A stretch of DNA of 64,000 nt from Clostridia bacterium (GTDB lineage: Bacteria > Bacillota > Clostridia > Oscillospirales > Acutalibacteraceae). Below, piece by piece: positions 26,021-36,591 of the stretch (positions within the stretch are counted from its first letter, which is position 1; every line of letters starts with the position of its first letter). The notes beneath the pieces are model-generated. The model was given only the letters and a program-made list of their open reading frames with translations. It ran no database searches and was not told where the DNA came from. A program made the translations under genes and the position numbers. Where the stretch lies: contig JAGAMO010000029.1 in NCBI GenBank assembly GCA_017624675.1, positions 51,724-115,723 of the forward strand, in the 5' to 3' direction.

Positions 26021-27829
26021 TGTGATAATTTCGAATGATTTGGATTTCACTTTAAGTAAACCGCCGAAAATTTCAGGTACAACGATTTCTTTTTCGTGAT
26101 TACCGCAATTTACAGCAACCAAAACTTGATTTTTGTCATCTTTTCTAAAATAACAAACAATTTCATTATCGTAATAAACTGGTATGAACTCGCCCGTTTT
26201 GAAAGCGGAATTTTCACGGCGGATTTTACCCATTTTCTTGTAAAATCCCAAAATCTCGGTGTTTTCTCTGCCCCAAGGATAAGCCGCACGGCAAAACGGG
26301 TCTCCAAAGCCCTCCATACCGGTTTCGTCGCCATAGTAGATAGATGGAACACCGGGTAAAGTATACTGCAAAACAACAGCAAGTTTCAAGAGGTTTATAG
26401 CCTTTTTTCTATTCTCAAAAGATAAAGAATATACCGCCTGTTCCTCACGGGTTTTTGGGATATAATCACAACCAAGCATTGTTAAAACACGGGCAGTGTC
26501 GTGAGTGCCTATGTGATTCATTAAAACCTTTATAGCGGGTTTCGGATAATTTTCCAAAATGGACATTACAGTATTTATAAGATTCGCGCCATTGCCACCC
26601 TTAACAAAATCAATTATAGCGTTAGCAAAAGGATAGTTCATAACCGAATCTAGTTGATTTCCTCTGAGGAAACGTCTGCGACTGCCGTAACTGATTTTAT
26701 TACTGGCATCCTCCCAAACCTCACCTAAAAGGTAATTGTCTTTGTCATCACGTTTAACCGCAATTCGTATTTTATCCAAAATTCCGTCAGGCAGTTCGTC
26801 GGCAACATCAAGTCTAAAGCCTTTTACACCAAAATCAAGCCAATGCTTTATAACGCCGTTTTCGCCTGTTATAAAATCAGAAAAAGAAAGGTCGTTTTCA
26901 TTGGTTTCTGGCAAACTCTCAATTCCCCACCACGCGGCATATTTATCGGGATATTCCTTGAAATTAAACCAACTAAAATACGGTGATGAGGTTGAATTAT
27001 ATGCGCCCACACTGTCATAACGATTATATTTATTAAAATAAACACTATCGTCACCTGTATGAGAAAATACGCCGTCTAATATAATTTCTATACCGTGTTT
27101 TTTAGCAGATTTTACAAGGCTTTCCAAATCCTTTTCATCGCCTAAATGGGAGTCAATTTTAAGATAGTCTGCAGTATTGTAACGGTGGTTAGAATGAGCC
27201 TCGAATATTGGATTTAAATAAATACAAGAAACACCCAATCCTTTAAGATAAGGTAATTTTTCTTCAATACCTTTTAAATCTCCGCCATAATAGTCGTTAC
27301 AAAGTCGCTTTTTATTTTTTGGCTGACGAAACTCGGGTTGAGCATACCAGTCGTCGCAAATATATCGGTCTTCGGGTATATTTTCTTTGATTTTTCCCGA
27401 ATTATAAAATCTATCGGGGAAAATTTGATAAATTATACCGCCATTTAACCAATCGGGTGTCGAAAAATCTGCCGAATATACAGTTTGTTGCCAACACTCA
27501 CCCTCGTTTGTAACAGAGCCAAGGCTTTCCCCTGTTCTTTTTACCTCAAAATCTCCATAAGCGCTTGTGTATCTAAAAGAATACCAATATAACCCTTCCG
27601 TAAGTGTAATTTGTCCATTAAAAAATTGATAGTCATCTATCCACTCGCCACGCTCTAAACGAAGTTCTTGGAACTTAGACTCAGAATCTTCACGAATCAT
27701 GAGAAAAGCATCAAAAACACAAGCATCTTTATGTAACAAGAGGCTAAGCCGAAGGGTTTCCCCCTCGGCTATGCTTCCAAATTTATTGCGATATAAACAG
27801 TTTCGTGAATCAAAAGGATAATAGTTCAT
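26015..27829 (-). CDS. Glycoside hydrolase family 13 (neopullulanase/alpha-glucosidase-like)
   Basis: 604 residues. An N-terminal beta-sandwich (about 1-125) precedes the GH13 barrel. Catalytic motifs: DGVFSHTG (region I), GFRLDVADE (nucleophile Asp), LLGEVWED (acid/base Glu) and NHIGTHDTAR (third Asp). It cleaves alpha-glucosidic bonds. No signal peptide, so it is cytoplasmic and acts on internal maltodextrin or glycogen limit dextrins. It starts 3 bases after glgP ends, in one operon for glycogen or maltodextrin breakdown. The exact bond specificity is not readable. Confidence 0.93.
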   Translation of the reverse strand: MNYYPFDSRNCLYRNKFGSIAEGETLRLSLLLHKDACVFDAFLMIREDSESKFQELRLERGEWIDDYQFFNGQITLTEGLYWYSFRYTSAYGDFEVKRTGESLGSVTNEGECWQQTVYSADFSTPDWLNGGIIYQIFPDRFYNSGKIKENIPEDRYICDDWYAQPEFRQPKNKKRLCNDYYGGDLKGIEEKLPYLKGLGVSCIYLNPIFEAHSNHRYNTADYLKIDSHLGDEKDLESLVKSAKKHGIEIILDGVFSHTGDDSVYFNKYNRYDSVGAYNSTSSPYFSWFNFKEYPDKYAAWWGIESLPETNENDLSFSDFITGENGVIKHWLDFGVKGFRLDVADELPDGILDKIRIAVKRDDKDNYLLGEVWEDASNKISYGSRRRFLRGNQLDSVMNYPFANAIIDFVKGGNGANLINTVMSILENYPKPAIKVLMNHIGTHDTARVLTMLGCDYIPKTREEQAVYSLSFENRKKAINLLKLAVVLQYTLPGVPSIYYGDETGMEGFGDPFCRAAYPWGRENTEILGFYKKMGKIRRENSAFKTGEFIPVYYDNEIVCYFRKDDKNQVLVAVNCGNHEKEIVVPEIFGGLLKVKSKSFEIITK

Positions 27830-27832
27830 AAA

Positions 27833-30235
27833 TTACTCAACAGGCTTTGCGTTCCAAATGTTATTTGCATAATCTGCAATAGAACGGTCAGCTGCAAATA
27901 TACCTGATTTTGCAATGTTGTTAAGTGACATTTTATTCCAAACATCACTATTTTTATAAAGCTCGGTAGCCTTATGCTGAGCTCTACGGTAATCAGAGAA
28001 ATCAGCCAAAGCCATATAACGGTCATTGTTTTTAAGAGCATTGTAAATGCTTTCGAAATTTTGACCGCCAATACCCTTACCAATAAAGTCAAGTGCTTCG
28101 CGAAGTTCGGGATTGTTGTTGTAATAAGGCATTGGTGAATAACCGTGCTTTTGAAGTGATAATACTTCGGGAGTTTGCAAACCGAATATTATGATATTGT
28201 CATCGCCAACAGCCTTATGAATTTCAACATTAGCGCCATCTTCAGTACCTAAAGTAATAGCACCGTTCATCATAAGTTTCATATTACCTGTACCGCTGGC
28301 TTCAGTAGAAGCCAAGGAAATCTGCTCGCTAATATCTGCACTTGGAATCATAAGCTCAGCCATTGTTACACGGTAATCCTCTAGGAAAACAACCTTTAGT
28401 TTATCTTTAACTAGGGGGTCATTTGCAATAACAACCGACAGTTTATAAATCATTTGAATAATCTCTTTAGCAAAGAGATAACCGGGAGCTGCTTTTGCAC
28501 CGAATATATAAGTCTTTGGTTTAAAATCAGCGTTGGGATTAGCCTTGATAAACAAATAGTCAGAGATGATATTCAAGGCATTCAAATGCTGACGCTTATA
28601 CTCGTGCAAACGCTTAACCTGCATATCAAAAATTGAATTTGGGTCTAAAGACACACCTGTGTTTGCACTAAGGAAGTTAGAAAATCTAACCTTGTTGCCA
28701 TATTTGATTTCAGCCAAGCGGTCAAGAACAGTCTTGTCGTTTTCAAATGCCATTAACTTTTCAAGTTCTGAAGCGTCTTTTACAAAACCATCGCCAATAA
28801 GTTCGGTTAAATATTTGGTAAGCTCGGGGTTTGCTTGGCAAAGCCAACGTCTGTGAGCAATACCGTTAGTAACATTGGTAAACTTATCGGGAGTGAGTTG
28901 AACATAATCTTTAAATAACTCGTCAACAAGAATCTTGCTGTGAAGCTTGGAAACGCCGTTAACTGTATGGCAAGTAGCAACACAAAGGTTAGCCATCTTA
29001 ACCATTCCACCGCTAATAATTGCAGTTCTCTCAACTAAACCGTAATCGCCTGTTTTAGATAAAACTTCTTCGCGGTAACGACGGTCAATTTCTTTAATAA
29101 TTTGATAGATTCTTGGAATTCTTTCCTTAATCAAATGCTCGGGCCAACATTCCAAAGCCTCGGACATAATTGTATGGTTAGTGTAGGCTACTGTTTTCTT
29201 AACAATATTCCAAGCATCATCCCAGGTATAGCCACACTCGTCCAAAAGTAAACGCATAAGTTCGGGAATAGAAAGTGTGGGGTGAGTGTCATTAATATGA
29301 ATAGCAACCTTTTCTGCAAGGTTTTCAAGGGTGTTATACTGACTTAAGTGTCTTCTTAAAATATCTTGAATAGACGCAGAAACCAAGAAATATTGCTGAC
29401 GAAGTCTTAAGGATTTACCCTCGATATGATTGTCTTCGGGATATAAAACCTTTGAAATAGTCTCGCTCATAGCTCTTTGCTCTAAAGCTTTTACATAGTC
29501 GCCGTGATTAAATGCAGACATATCAAAATCTTGGCACTCAGCACTCCAAAGACGCAAAACATTAACAGTTTTACCGTCTTTACCTGCAACACATAGGTCA
29601 TAAGGAACAGCATGAACGGTTTGATAATCGTTATGCTCAATGTGATGGTAGTTTCCGTCCCACCACTCGTCAATCTTACCGTCAAAATTTACATCAACTG
29701 CAAGTGCGGGTTTTGCTTGTAACCAAACACCGCCACCGGGAAGCCAAAAATCAGGCATTTCAGTCTGCCATCCGTCAACAATTTTCTGACGGAAGATACC
29801 GAGTTCATAACGGATGCAGTAACCCATAGCAGGATAACCGCCGGTTGATAGACCGTCAAGGAAACAAGCAGCAAGACGACCAAGACCGCCATTACCAAGA
29901 CCTGCATCGGGTTCAAAATCATACAATTTATCAAGACTAACCTTGAATTTTGATAAAGCCTTGCTCATTGTGTCGGTAAGTTCAAGATTAAATAGATTGT
30001 TCTTAAGTGAACGACCCATTAAAAACTCCATACTTAAATAATAAACAGTCTTAGCTTCCTGTTCACCTGTAGCTTTCTTAAATTCAGCGCGTCGCTCATT
30101 CATAATTTCAAGCAAAACCAAAACACATGCTTTATAGAAAAGCTCGTCTGAAGCCTGCTCTGGTGCAACACCAAAATTGTGTGAAAGCTTCTTTTCAATC
30201 ATAGAAGCTAAAACAGTAGAAGTGTATTTCTTCAT
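27833..30235 (-). CDS. glgP: Glycogen/starch phosphorylase
   Basis: 800 residues, a full-length GT35 phosphorylase. The pyridoxal-phosphate lysine lies in GTGNMKLMMNG near the C-terminus. The N-terminal GNGGLGRLAACFLDG and the substrate loop IHINDTHPTL are present. It releases glucose-1-phosphate from alpha-1,4-glucan ends. A GAGG-like ribosome site (TTCGGAGGAAG) precedes the ATG. First gene of the glgP-GH13 operon. Confidence 0.97.
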   Translation of the reverse strand: MKKYTSTVLASMIEKKLSHNFGVAPEQASDELFYKACVLVLLEIMNERRAEFKKATGEQEAKTVYYLSMEFLMGRSLKNNLFNLELTDTMSKALSKFKVSLDKLYDFEPDAGLGNGGLGRLAACFLDGLSTGGYPAMGYCIRYELGIFRQKIVDGWQTEMPDFWLPGGGVWLQAKPALAVDVNFDGKIDEWWDGNYHHIEHNDYQTVHAVPYDLCVAGKDGKTVNVLRLWSAECQDFDMSAFNHGDYVKALEQRAMSETISKVLYPEDNHIEGKSLRLRQQYFLVSASIQDILRRHLSQYNTLENLAEKVAIHINDTHPTLSIPELMRLLLDECGYTWDDAWNIVKKTVAYTNHTIMSEALECWPEHLIKERIPRIYQIIKEIDRRYREEVLSKTGDYGLVERTAIISGGMVKMANLCVATCHTVNGVSKLHSKILVDELFKDYVQLTPDKFTNVTNGIAHRRWLCQANPELTKYLTELIGDGFVKDASELEKLMAFENDKTVLDRLAEIKYGNKVRFSNFLSANTGVSLDPNSIFDMQVKRLHEYKRQHLNALNIISDYLFIKANPNADFKPKTYIFGAKAAPGYLFAKEIIQMIYKLSVVIANDPLVKDKLKVVFLEDYRVTMAELMIPSADISEQISLASTEASGTGNMKLMMNGAITLGTEDGANVEIHKAVGDDNIIIFGLQTPEVLSLQKHGYSPMPYYNNNPELREALDFIGKGIGGQNFESIYNALKNNDRYMALADFSDYRRAQHKATELYKNSDVWNKMSLNNIAKSGIFAADRSIADYANNIWNAKPVE

Positions 30236-30448
30236 AATTCTTCCTCCGAATTATAATATATTTATATTATTACTTTTACATATTACAATATTCTTTTATC
30301 TTTTGCAAGTAGTATCTAGAACTATTTTTTACTCATTTTTTGTGCATATTGTATAATTTTATCTTAAAAATATAAATTAATTGTTGTTTTTTCGTCATTG
30401 AGAACAATTTTTAGCTATTTTTGACTCATAATAATGTCATTTTTTGCA

Positions 30449-30483
30449 AAAAATATAAGCCCCGAAAGGGCTTATATTTTTAA
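30449..30483 (-). terminator. Terminator after the SPOCS/LysM gene
   Basis: AAATATAAGCCC pairs with GGGCTTATATTT around CGAAA, with T-runs on both sides. The 240-base stretch from here to glgP is A/T-rich and shows nothing else clear. Confidence 0.8.
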
Positions 30484-32012
30484 TTTATTGGTATTAAAAC
30501 CATATTAACTTTAGAAATATCAGAGTTTTCGAGTCCGTTAATTTTAATAATTTCGTCAACCGATGCCGAATGTTTACGGGCTATATCCCAAACAGATTCG
30601 TTTTCCAATGTATAATAAATGACCATTGCTGTACTGTCGTGGCGTTTAATTATATTTTCTTCATTAAGACTAAGGTCAGATACAAGAGTAATATCCTCTT
30701 TTTCATAAATTGAAGCGTTTACCCCGAGTTCAACTAAAAGTTCAATACCTGTTGGTGAAACAATGGTATATCCACAAGACATAACTCTAATTTCGGGTTC
30801 ACAATGCGCTAAACCTGAAATAGGATTAAAGGGATATTTATACTCAAAATCAATAGGTTTTTCAACATATAACGGAACATTATTTTCATCACATATAATC
30901 ATATCCGCTAATAGAGTTCCGTGGACAATCATTTTATCTGTTTCAAATTTTGTATGGCAATTTTGCATACTGCACCAAAGGTCTATAACCGAATTTATGT
31001 TAAAATCAAGTTCAATACTTTTTTTACAGTTAAATTTTTCATTTGTAGTTTCAACAATTCTCTCGAAAGGAAGAATGTTTCTTTTGATTTGTGCTTCATA
31101 CTTTCTTGAATAAGCATCTTCAATGATAGGTATATCGTTACTGCAATATGCTTCACTACTCAATAAAAGTTTTGCGGTTAAACTAAAGCATCTAATTTCA
31201 CCGTTTGAATTAAGTTTTGGTTTAACCTCTAATGAACAAATCTCTGCTTTAGACTCGCATTTGCAACTATCGGTTATACCGTCAATATCAATAATTTGAC
31301 TATAGGGAAGTTTGGTTTTTACTACTTGCGGTGCCATATTATTCTCAGGGCAATACAGAATACAAACCATCATCTCCCCTTTTACAACGGCTTTATCGTT
31401 GATAATTTTTGTCTCTGAAACACTTACCGATGAATTGGTCTTAATTATATTTTGTATTGATGGCTGACCGTTACCAATGGGAATATCCTCTTCAATTAAT
31501 AGATATTTTTCGGTATACCCCATCGGTGTTGTTACCGGAGCCGTTATTCGCTTGACTTCGATTAAACTATCGTCTATATCACAAATGATTTCTCGGGATT
31601 TTCTTTTGAAAATTTTAAGATGAATTCCAAGCGCTCCGTGAATGTCGATTTTTCTTCCTGTAACAGCTCTGCAATTAAGGTAATCGCACTTGATTTTCGC
31701 TGTAGCATTGCAACCACTTACATCATTTGGTAGCTCGGCAATTTTAGAAAAATGATGTATATGCTCATACGAACAAAAGCCGTTATCTTTATCGCAATAT
31801 AAAATGGTAATTATAACATTTCCATCAATCGTTATAGTATTTCCGCTAATGGATTTTGAGGCAATTCTTGGCACAGCGTGGCATTTGAAGATTTTTGAAA
31901 CATCGGGACAAAAATCAGGGAGTGTAAAATCTACATCTATTGCCTGTTCTAAAGAATCACAAAAGTAGTTTTCGTTGATATAAATATCACTTTTCAAACA
32001 TTTTTGTTGCAT
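30480..32012 (-). CDS. SPOCS (DUF3794) and LysM domain protein, spore-coat type
   Basis: 510 residues. Three DUF3794/SPOCS-like beta domains follow each other (recognisable as FTLPDFCPDVSKIFKC near the start, a middle copy and a third near residue 330), and a single LysM peptidoglycan-binding repeat ends the protein (YYTLENESVWDIARKHS to the C-terminus). Such proteins occur only in spore-forming Firmicutes and are taken to be spore surface or cortex-binding components; the biochemical role is not established. No signal peptide. A good GAGAGG ribosome site precedes the start. It stands alone downstream of the ABC exporter genes. Confidence 0.9.
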   Translation of the reverse strand: MQQKCLKSDIYINENYFCDSLEQAIDVDFTLPDFCPDVSKIFKCHAVPRIASKSISGNTITIDGNVIITILYCDKDNGFCSYEHIHHFSKIAELPNDVSGCNATAKIKCDYLNCRAVTGRKIDIHGALGIHLKIFKRKSREIICDIDDSLIEVKRITAPVTTPMGYTEKYLLIEEDIPIGNGQPSIQNIIKTNSSVSVSETKIINDKAVVKGEMMVCILYCPENNMAPQVVKTKLPYSQIIDIDGITDSCKCESKAEICSLEVKPKLNSNGEIRCFSLTAKLLLSSEAYCSNDIPIIEDAYSRKYEAQIKRNILPFERIVETTNEKFNCKKSIELDFNINSVIDLWCSMQNCHTKFETDKMIVHGTLLADMIICDENNVPLYVEKPIDFEYKYPFNPISGLAHCEPEIRVMSCGYTIVSPTGIELLVELGVNASIYEKEDITLVSDLSLNEENIIKRHDSTAMVIYYTLENESVWDIARKHSASVDEIIKINGLENSDISKVNMVLIPIN

Positions 32013-32080
32013 AATGAATCCTCTCTTTTCGCAAGTTTACTGATAAATACTATGCGTTTAAAGAGAGGATTATTCTAACT

Positions 32081-34012
32081 TTATTCTAATTCGAAAGCAC
32101 CAGTATATAACTGATAATATTGACCTTTTTCGGCAATTAATTTCTCGTGATTTCCACGCTCTATTATTCTGCCTTGGTCTAATACCATAATAACATCCGA
32201 ATTCTTAACAGTTGAAAGTCTGTGGGCTATTACAAATACTGTTCTGCCCTGCATCAGTTTATCCATACCGCGTTGTACGATAGCTTCGGTGTGGGTATCA
32301 ATCGATGAAGTTGCCTCATCCAAAATCATAACCGGAGGGTCTGCAACTGCCGCACGGGCAATGGCAATAAGTTGGCGTTGACCTTGTGACAAATTAGAAC
32401 CATTGTTTACGAGTTCAGTGTCATAACTATTTGGCAAACGTGTTATAAAATCATCGGCACCTGCAAGTTTAGCCGCTTCAATACACTCTTCATCAGTAGC
32501 ATCTAGTCTGCCATATCTGATGTTATCCATAACAGTTCCTGTAAAGAGATTTGTTTCCTGCAAAACTATGCCTAGAGAACGGCGCAAATCGCTCTTTCTG
32601 ATTTTATTAATGTTAATTCCGTCGTATCTGATTTTGCCGTCAGCAATATCATAGAATCTGTTTATAAGGTTTGTAATGGTAGTCTTACCTGCACCCGTAG
32701 CACCAACAAATGCTACCTTTTCTCCGGGATTTGCATAAACACTAACATTGTGTAAAACCTGTTTACCCTCAACGTATCCAAAATCAACATCGTTTAGCGT
32801 TACCTCACCTTTAAGCTCGGTATAGGTAACTGTTCCGTCAGCTTGATGAGGATGCTTCCAAGCCCATAAACGAGTGCGTTTTTCAGTTTCCCTGAGGTTG
32901 CCGTTTTCATCGTACTCAGCGTTAACAAGCGTAACATAACCCTCATCGGTTTCGGGAATTTCATCCATAAGGGCAAAAATTCTTTCTGCACCTGCAACAC
33001 CCATAACAATAGCGTTAATCTGCTGTGAAACTTGGTTGACATTACCTGTAAACTGCTTTGTCATATTAAGGAAAGGAATAATAATGCTAATTTCAAATGC
33101 CAAGCCGGAGATGCTAAAGTTTGGAGTTTTTGAAAGCAAGAACAAACCGCCTACAGTAGCAATTATTACATACAAAATGTTGCCGATATTCATATTTATC
33201 GGTCCCAAGCAGTTAGCATAAGCGTGGGCACGATTACTATCTTCAAATAACTCGTTGTTAACCTTTTCAAATTGTTCACGGCTTTTATCTTCGTGGCAGA
33301 ATACCTTAACAACCTTTTGACCCGACATAATTTCCTGTACATAACCTTCGGTTTTAGCAACAGATTTTTGTTGTTTCATAAAGTATTTAGCAGAACCACC
33401 GCCAACAATTCTAGTTACCATAAACAACATTGCAACACCAAAGACAACAACCAAGGTCATCCATATACTGTACCAAAGCATTATTGAAAATACGCTTATA
33501 ACAACAATAGATGCTTGTAAAATGGTTGGAAGCGCCTGTGAAACCAACTGGCGAAGAGTATCAATATCATTTGTATAAAAACTCATAATATCGCCGTGTT
33601 TGTGGGTATCAAAATACTTAATCGGTAAATTTTGCATACCATCAAACATTGTTTTTCTCATCTTGCCCAAGAAACCTTGGGTTATAATTGCAATAAGTTG
33701 AGACTGCACTATTACACCTATAAAGGAAAGTGCGTATAAAGAGCCTAAAAGAATAATTTTTGGTATAATTTCTTGCTTTGCTGACTCCCAGTCACCGCTA
33801 GTTATCCACTTTTCAATTGCTTGTAAAACTTGTTGTTGAAAAACTGCAGGGACAGAGGCAGTGATAGCTGCAAATACAATACAGACAAGAATAATCGGCA
33901 AAAGAACTGGATAATAGTTAAATAACATTTTGAGAACTCTCTTGAGAGAACTCATATTAATCTTTTTTCTTTTACCGTCAGGTCCTAAAACGGGAGGATT
34001 ATTTTTCTTCAT
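32081..34012 (-). CDS. ABC exporter half-transporter (catalytically complete subunit)
   Basis: 643 residues from the ATG at 34012, with GGAGG 8 bases before it. Six membrane helices in the N-terminal half, then the ATPase: Walker A GATGAGKTT, signature LSQGQ, Walker B MILDEA with the catalytic Glu, and switch His in IAHRLS. About 50 extra residues rich in charge and aromatics (around residues 340-390) separate the two halves. It pairs with the overlapping upstream gene as a heterodimeric exporter. The substrate is unknown; such pairs are usually annotated as multidrug or lipid exporters. Confidence 0.93.
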   Translation of the reverse strand: MKKNNPPVLGPDGKRKKINMSSLKRVLKMLFNYYPVLLPIILVCIVFAAITASVPAVFQQQVLQAIEKWITSGDWESAKQEIIPKIILLGSLYALSFIGVIVQSQLIAIITQGFLGKMRKTMFDGMQNLPIKYFDTHKHGDIMSFYTNDIDTLRQLVSQALPTILQASIVVISVFSIMLWYSIWMTLVVVFGVAMLFMVTRIVGGGSAKYFMKQQKSVAKTEGYVQEIMSGQKVVKVFCHEDKSREQFEKVNNELFEDSNRAHAYANCLGPINMNIGNILYVIIATVGGLFLLSKTPNFSISGLAFEISIIIPFLNMTKQFTGNVNQVSQQINAIVMGVAGAERIFALMDEIPETDEGYVTLVNAEYDENGNLRETEKRTRLWAWKHPHQADGTVTYTELKGEVTLNDVDFGYVEGKQVLHNVSVYANPGEKVAFVGATGAGKTTITNLINRFYDIADGKIRYDGININKIRKSDLRRSLGIVLQETNLFTGTVMDNIRYGRLDATDEECIEAAKLAGADDFITRLPNSYDTELVNNGSNLSQGQRQLIAIARAAVADPPVMILDEATSSIDTHTEAIVQRGMDKLMQGRTVFVIAHRLSTVKNSDVIMVLDQGRIIERGNHEKLIAEKGQYYQLYTGAFELE

Positions 34013-35756
34013 CACTACCACCTCCACTCATTTGTTGTTCATATACCTCTCGGTAAATATCACTTGTTTTTAATAATTCTTCGTGTGTGCCAAATGCTGA
34101 AACCTTACCGTTATCAAGGACAACGATTAAATCGGCATCCATTACAGAAGATACTCTTTGTGCAATAATAATTTTTGTGGTATCAGGTATATAATTTTTA
34201 AATCCGTTTCTGATAAAGGCATCGGTTTTAGTATCAACCGCACTAGTAGAATCGTCAAGAATTAATACTTTTGGATTTTTAAGAAGTGCACGGGCAATAC
34301 AAAGTCTCTGCTTTTGACCGCCTGAAACATTTGTGCCGCCTTGTTCAATATAAGTGTCATATTTATCGGGGAATTTTTCTATAAACTCGTCTGCTTGGGC
34401 AAGTTTGCAAACCTCAATTATTTCTTCGTCGGTAGCATTCTCGTTACCCCAGCGTAGGTTGTCTTTAATAGTGCCAGAGAATAACTGGTTTTTTTGCAAA
34501 ACCATTGCAACCGAGTTTCGAAGAGTTTGAATATCGTAATTTCTGACATCCTCTCCACCAACCATAACAACACCGTCGGTCACATCATATAGTCTTGGTA
34601 TCAACTGAACAAGCGTGGATTTACCGACACCCGTACCGCCTAAAACACCAACCGTCATACCCGATTTAATGTTAAGATTAACATTTTCTAAAGCATATCT
34701 TTTTGCGTTGTCGTTATATTTAAAGTTAACATCTTTAAATTCAATAGAACCGTCTTTAACTTCAAATATAGGATTTACGGGGTTTGTAATAGAAGGTTGT
34801 TCTTCCAAAACTTCGCAGATACGCTTCATAGATTCCAACGAAATAGTAATCATAACATAAATCATTGAAAGCATCATAAGTGACATTAAAATCTGCACAC
34901 CATAAGTGAGCATTGCAGAAATTTCGCCGTATTTAAGCTTTGCACCGCCCGAAGAAATAGCTAAGAATGAGCCTACAGTTAAAATGAATATCATATTAAA
35001 ATACATACAAAACTGCATTAAAGGTCCGTTAAATGCTACAATTCGTTCAGCTTTTGTGAAATCTGTGGTAATGTCGTCAGCGGCTTTCTGGAATTTTTGT
35101 TTTTCAAAATTCTCTCGAGAGAAGCCTTTTACAACACGCATACCGCGCACATTTTCTTCAATAGATTCATTCAAACGGTCATATTTTTTAAATACTCTTC
35201 TGAATGCTGGCATTGCTTTTCTTGCAACCATTAAAAGTCCAAAAATCAAGATAGGAACTACTACAACAAACGTTGTAGCCAACGCACCGCCCATAATGTA
35301 TGCCATTACAATAGAAAAGATAAAGTTCATAGGACTTCTAACTGCAGTTCTTATAATCATCATATAAGACATCTGAACATTGTTTACGTCAGTTGTAAGA
35401 CGGGTAACCAAAGAAGATGATGAAAATTTATCTATATTTTTAAAAGAAAAGCTTTGAACCTTTGAAAACATATCTTGACGCAAGTTCTTAGCAAAACCTG
35501 CTGATGCTTTGGCACAAGTAAGTGCGGCAATACCGCCACAACAAAGAGAAATCAGTGCCAAGCCAACAAGCATAAGTCCCTTTTTAATAACATCTTCAAT
35601 AGTAGCGGAACCGTTAAGGTTCTCAAAGCTATTAATCATATCCCTTGTTATAAATGGGATTGAAACCTCAATCAAAACCTCTCCCATAATAAAAATGAGG
35701 GTTAAAATTGAAGGCAGTTTAAATTCGCGAATACTTTTTGCCAGAGTTTTAATCAT
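33999..35756 (-). CDS. ABC exporter half-transporter (degenerate-site subunit)
   Basis: 585 residues from the ATG at 35756, which has GGAGG 6 bases upstream; the longer frame has no such site. Six membrane helices, Walker A GGTGVGKST, signature VSGGQ, Walker B LILDDS and IAQRVS. Asp replaces the catalytic Glu and Gln replaces the switch His, the known hallmark of the non-hydrolysing site in heterodimeric exporters of the TM287/288 type. It overlaps its partner gene by 14 bases, so the two are made together. Confidence 0.93.
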   Translation of the reverse strand: MIKTLAKSIREFKLPSILTLIFIMGEVLIEVSIPFITRDMINSFENLNGSATIEDVIKKGLMLVGLALISLCCGGIAALTCAKASAGFAKNLRQDMFSKVQSFSFKNIDKFSSSSLVTRLTTDVNNVQMSYMMIIRTAVRSPMNFIFSIVMAYIMGGALATTFVVVVPILIFGLLMVARKAMPAFRRVFKKYDRLNESIEENVRGMRVVKGFSRENFEKQKFQKAADDITTDFTKAERIVAFNGPLMQFCMYFNMIFILTVGSFLAISSGGAKLKYGEISAMLTYGVQILMSLMMLSMIYVMITISLESMKRICEVLEEQPSITNPVNPIFEVKDGSIEFKDVNFKYNDNAKRYALENVNLNIKSGMTVGVLGGTGVGKSTLVQLIPRLYDVTDGVVMVGGEDVRNYDIQTLRNSVAMVLQKNQLFSGTIKDNLRWGNENATDEEIIEVCKLAQADEFIEKFPDKYDTYIEQGGTNVSGGQKQRLCIARALLKNPKVLILDDSTSAVDTKTDAFIRNGFKNYIPDTTKIIIAQRVSSVMDADLIVVLDNGKVSAFGTHEELLKTSDIYREVYEQQMSGGGSDEEK

Positions 35757-35778
35757 TTTTGTCCTCCAAAGACGGTGC

Positions 35779-36582
35779 TTACAATTTTTTTGTCTTTTCA
35801 AAAGAAGCCTTAACGGCTGACATTACAGTTCCTCTAAAACCGTTATCTTCAAGTGCGTGAACTCCCTCAATAGTGCTTCCACCGGGAGAGCAAACCTCGT
35901 CCTTTAAAACAGCGGGGTGTTTGCCTGTGGACTGCATAAGCTCAGCCGCACCCGATAAGGTTTGAATGGCGTATTCCAACGCTTTGTGGCGTGCTAAGCC
36001 GCATTCAACACCGGCGTCAGCCATAGCCTCAGCAAACAAATAAACAAAGGCGGGGCCGCAACCCGAAACAGCAGTTGCAGAATCAATAAGATTTTCTTCA
36101 AGTTTATCAAGCTTACCCGCAAATCTCAAAGCAGCATTAAACTCCCCTATTTCGTCCATAAACACATTATTGTCAGGTGTATATAAAATCATTCCTTTAC
36201 CCGCAGAAACGGGTGTATTGGGCATTATGCGAATGATAGGACAGTCAAAACCTAACATCTCTTTCAATTTTGAAATTGTTACACCCGCCGCCATAGAAAT
36301 TAAAATATAACGGTCGTTTCTGTTTCTTAAAATATCAGAAATCTCATCAAGCGCTAATTTCATAACCTGAGGTTTAACACCTAAAAAGATATATTTGCAG
36401 TTATTAGCAACTTCTTTTATATCAGCAGTACTGCATTTTAATTCCTCAGCTAAAAGTTCCGCTTTAACAGTTGCTTTGTCGGCTAATAACACTTGGGTTT
36501 CGCCTACAGTCTTGCAAACAGCTCGAGCAAGGCTTCCGCCCATATTACCGCAACCTATAAAGCCATAATTTGCAATATCCAT
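35779..36582 (-). CDS. proC: Pyrroline-5-carboxylate reductase
   Basis: 267 residues. An N-terminal Rossmann fold with YGFIGCGNMGGSLA, the conserved MPNTPVSAGKGM, and the C-terminal dimer domain with SPGGSTIEGVHALE. It makes proline from pyrroline-5-carboxylate with NAD(P)H. It is the last gene of proB-proA-proC, 9 bases after proA. Confidence 0.97.
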   Translation of the reverse strand: MDIANYGFIGCGNMGGSLARAVCKTVGETQVLLADKATVKAELLAEELKCSTADIKEVANNCKYIFLGVKPQVMKLALDEISDILRNRNDRYILISMAAGVTISKLKEMLGFDCPIIRIMPNTPVSAGKGMILYTPDNNVFMDEIGEFNAALRFAGKLDKLEENLIDSATAVSGCGPAFVYLFAEAMADAGVECGLARHKALEYAIQTLSGAAELMQSTGKHPAVLKDEVCSPGGSTIEGVHALEDNGFRGTVMSAVKASFEKTKKL

Positions 36583-36591
36583 AATAACCTC

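Noticed and set aside
33999-34040. Frameshift between the two ABC genes
   Set aside because: The overlap is the normal coupling of two half-transporters; each gene is complete with its own ribosome site.
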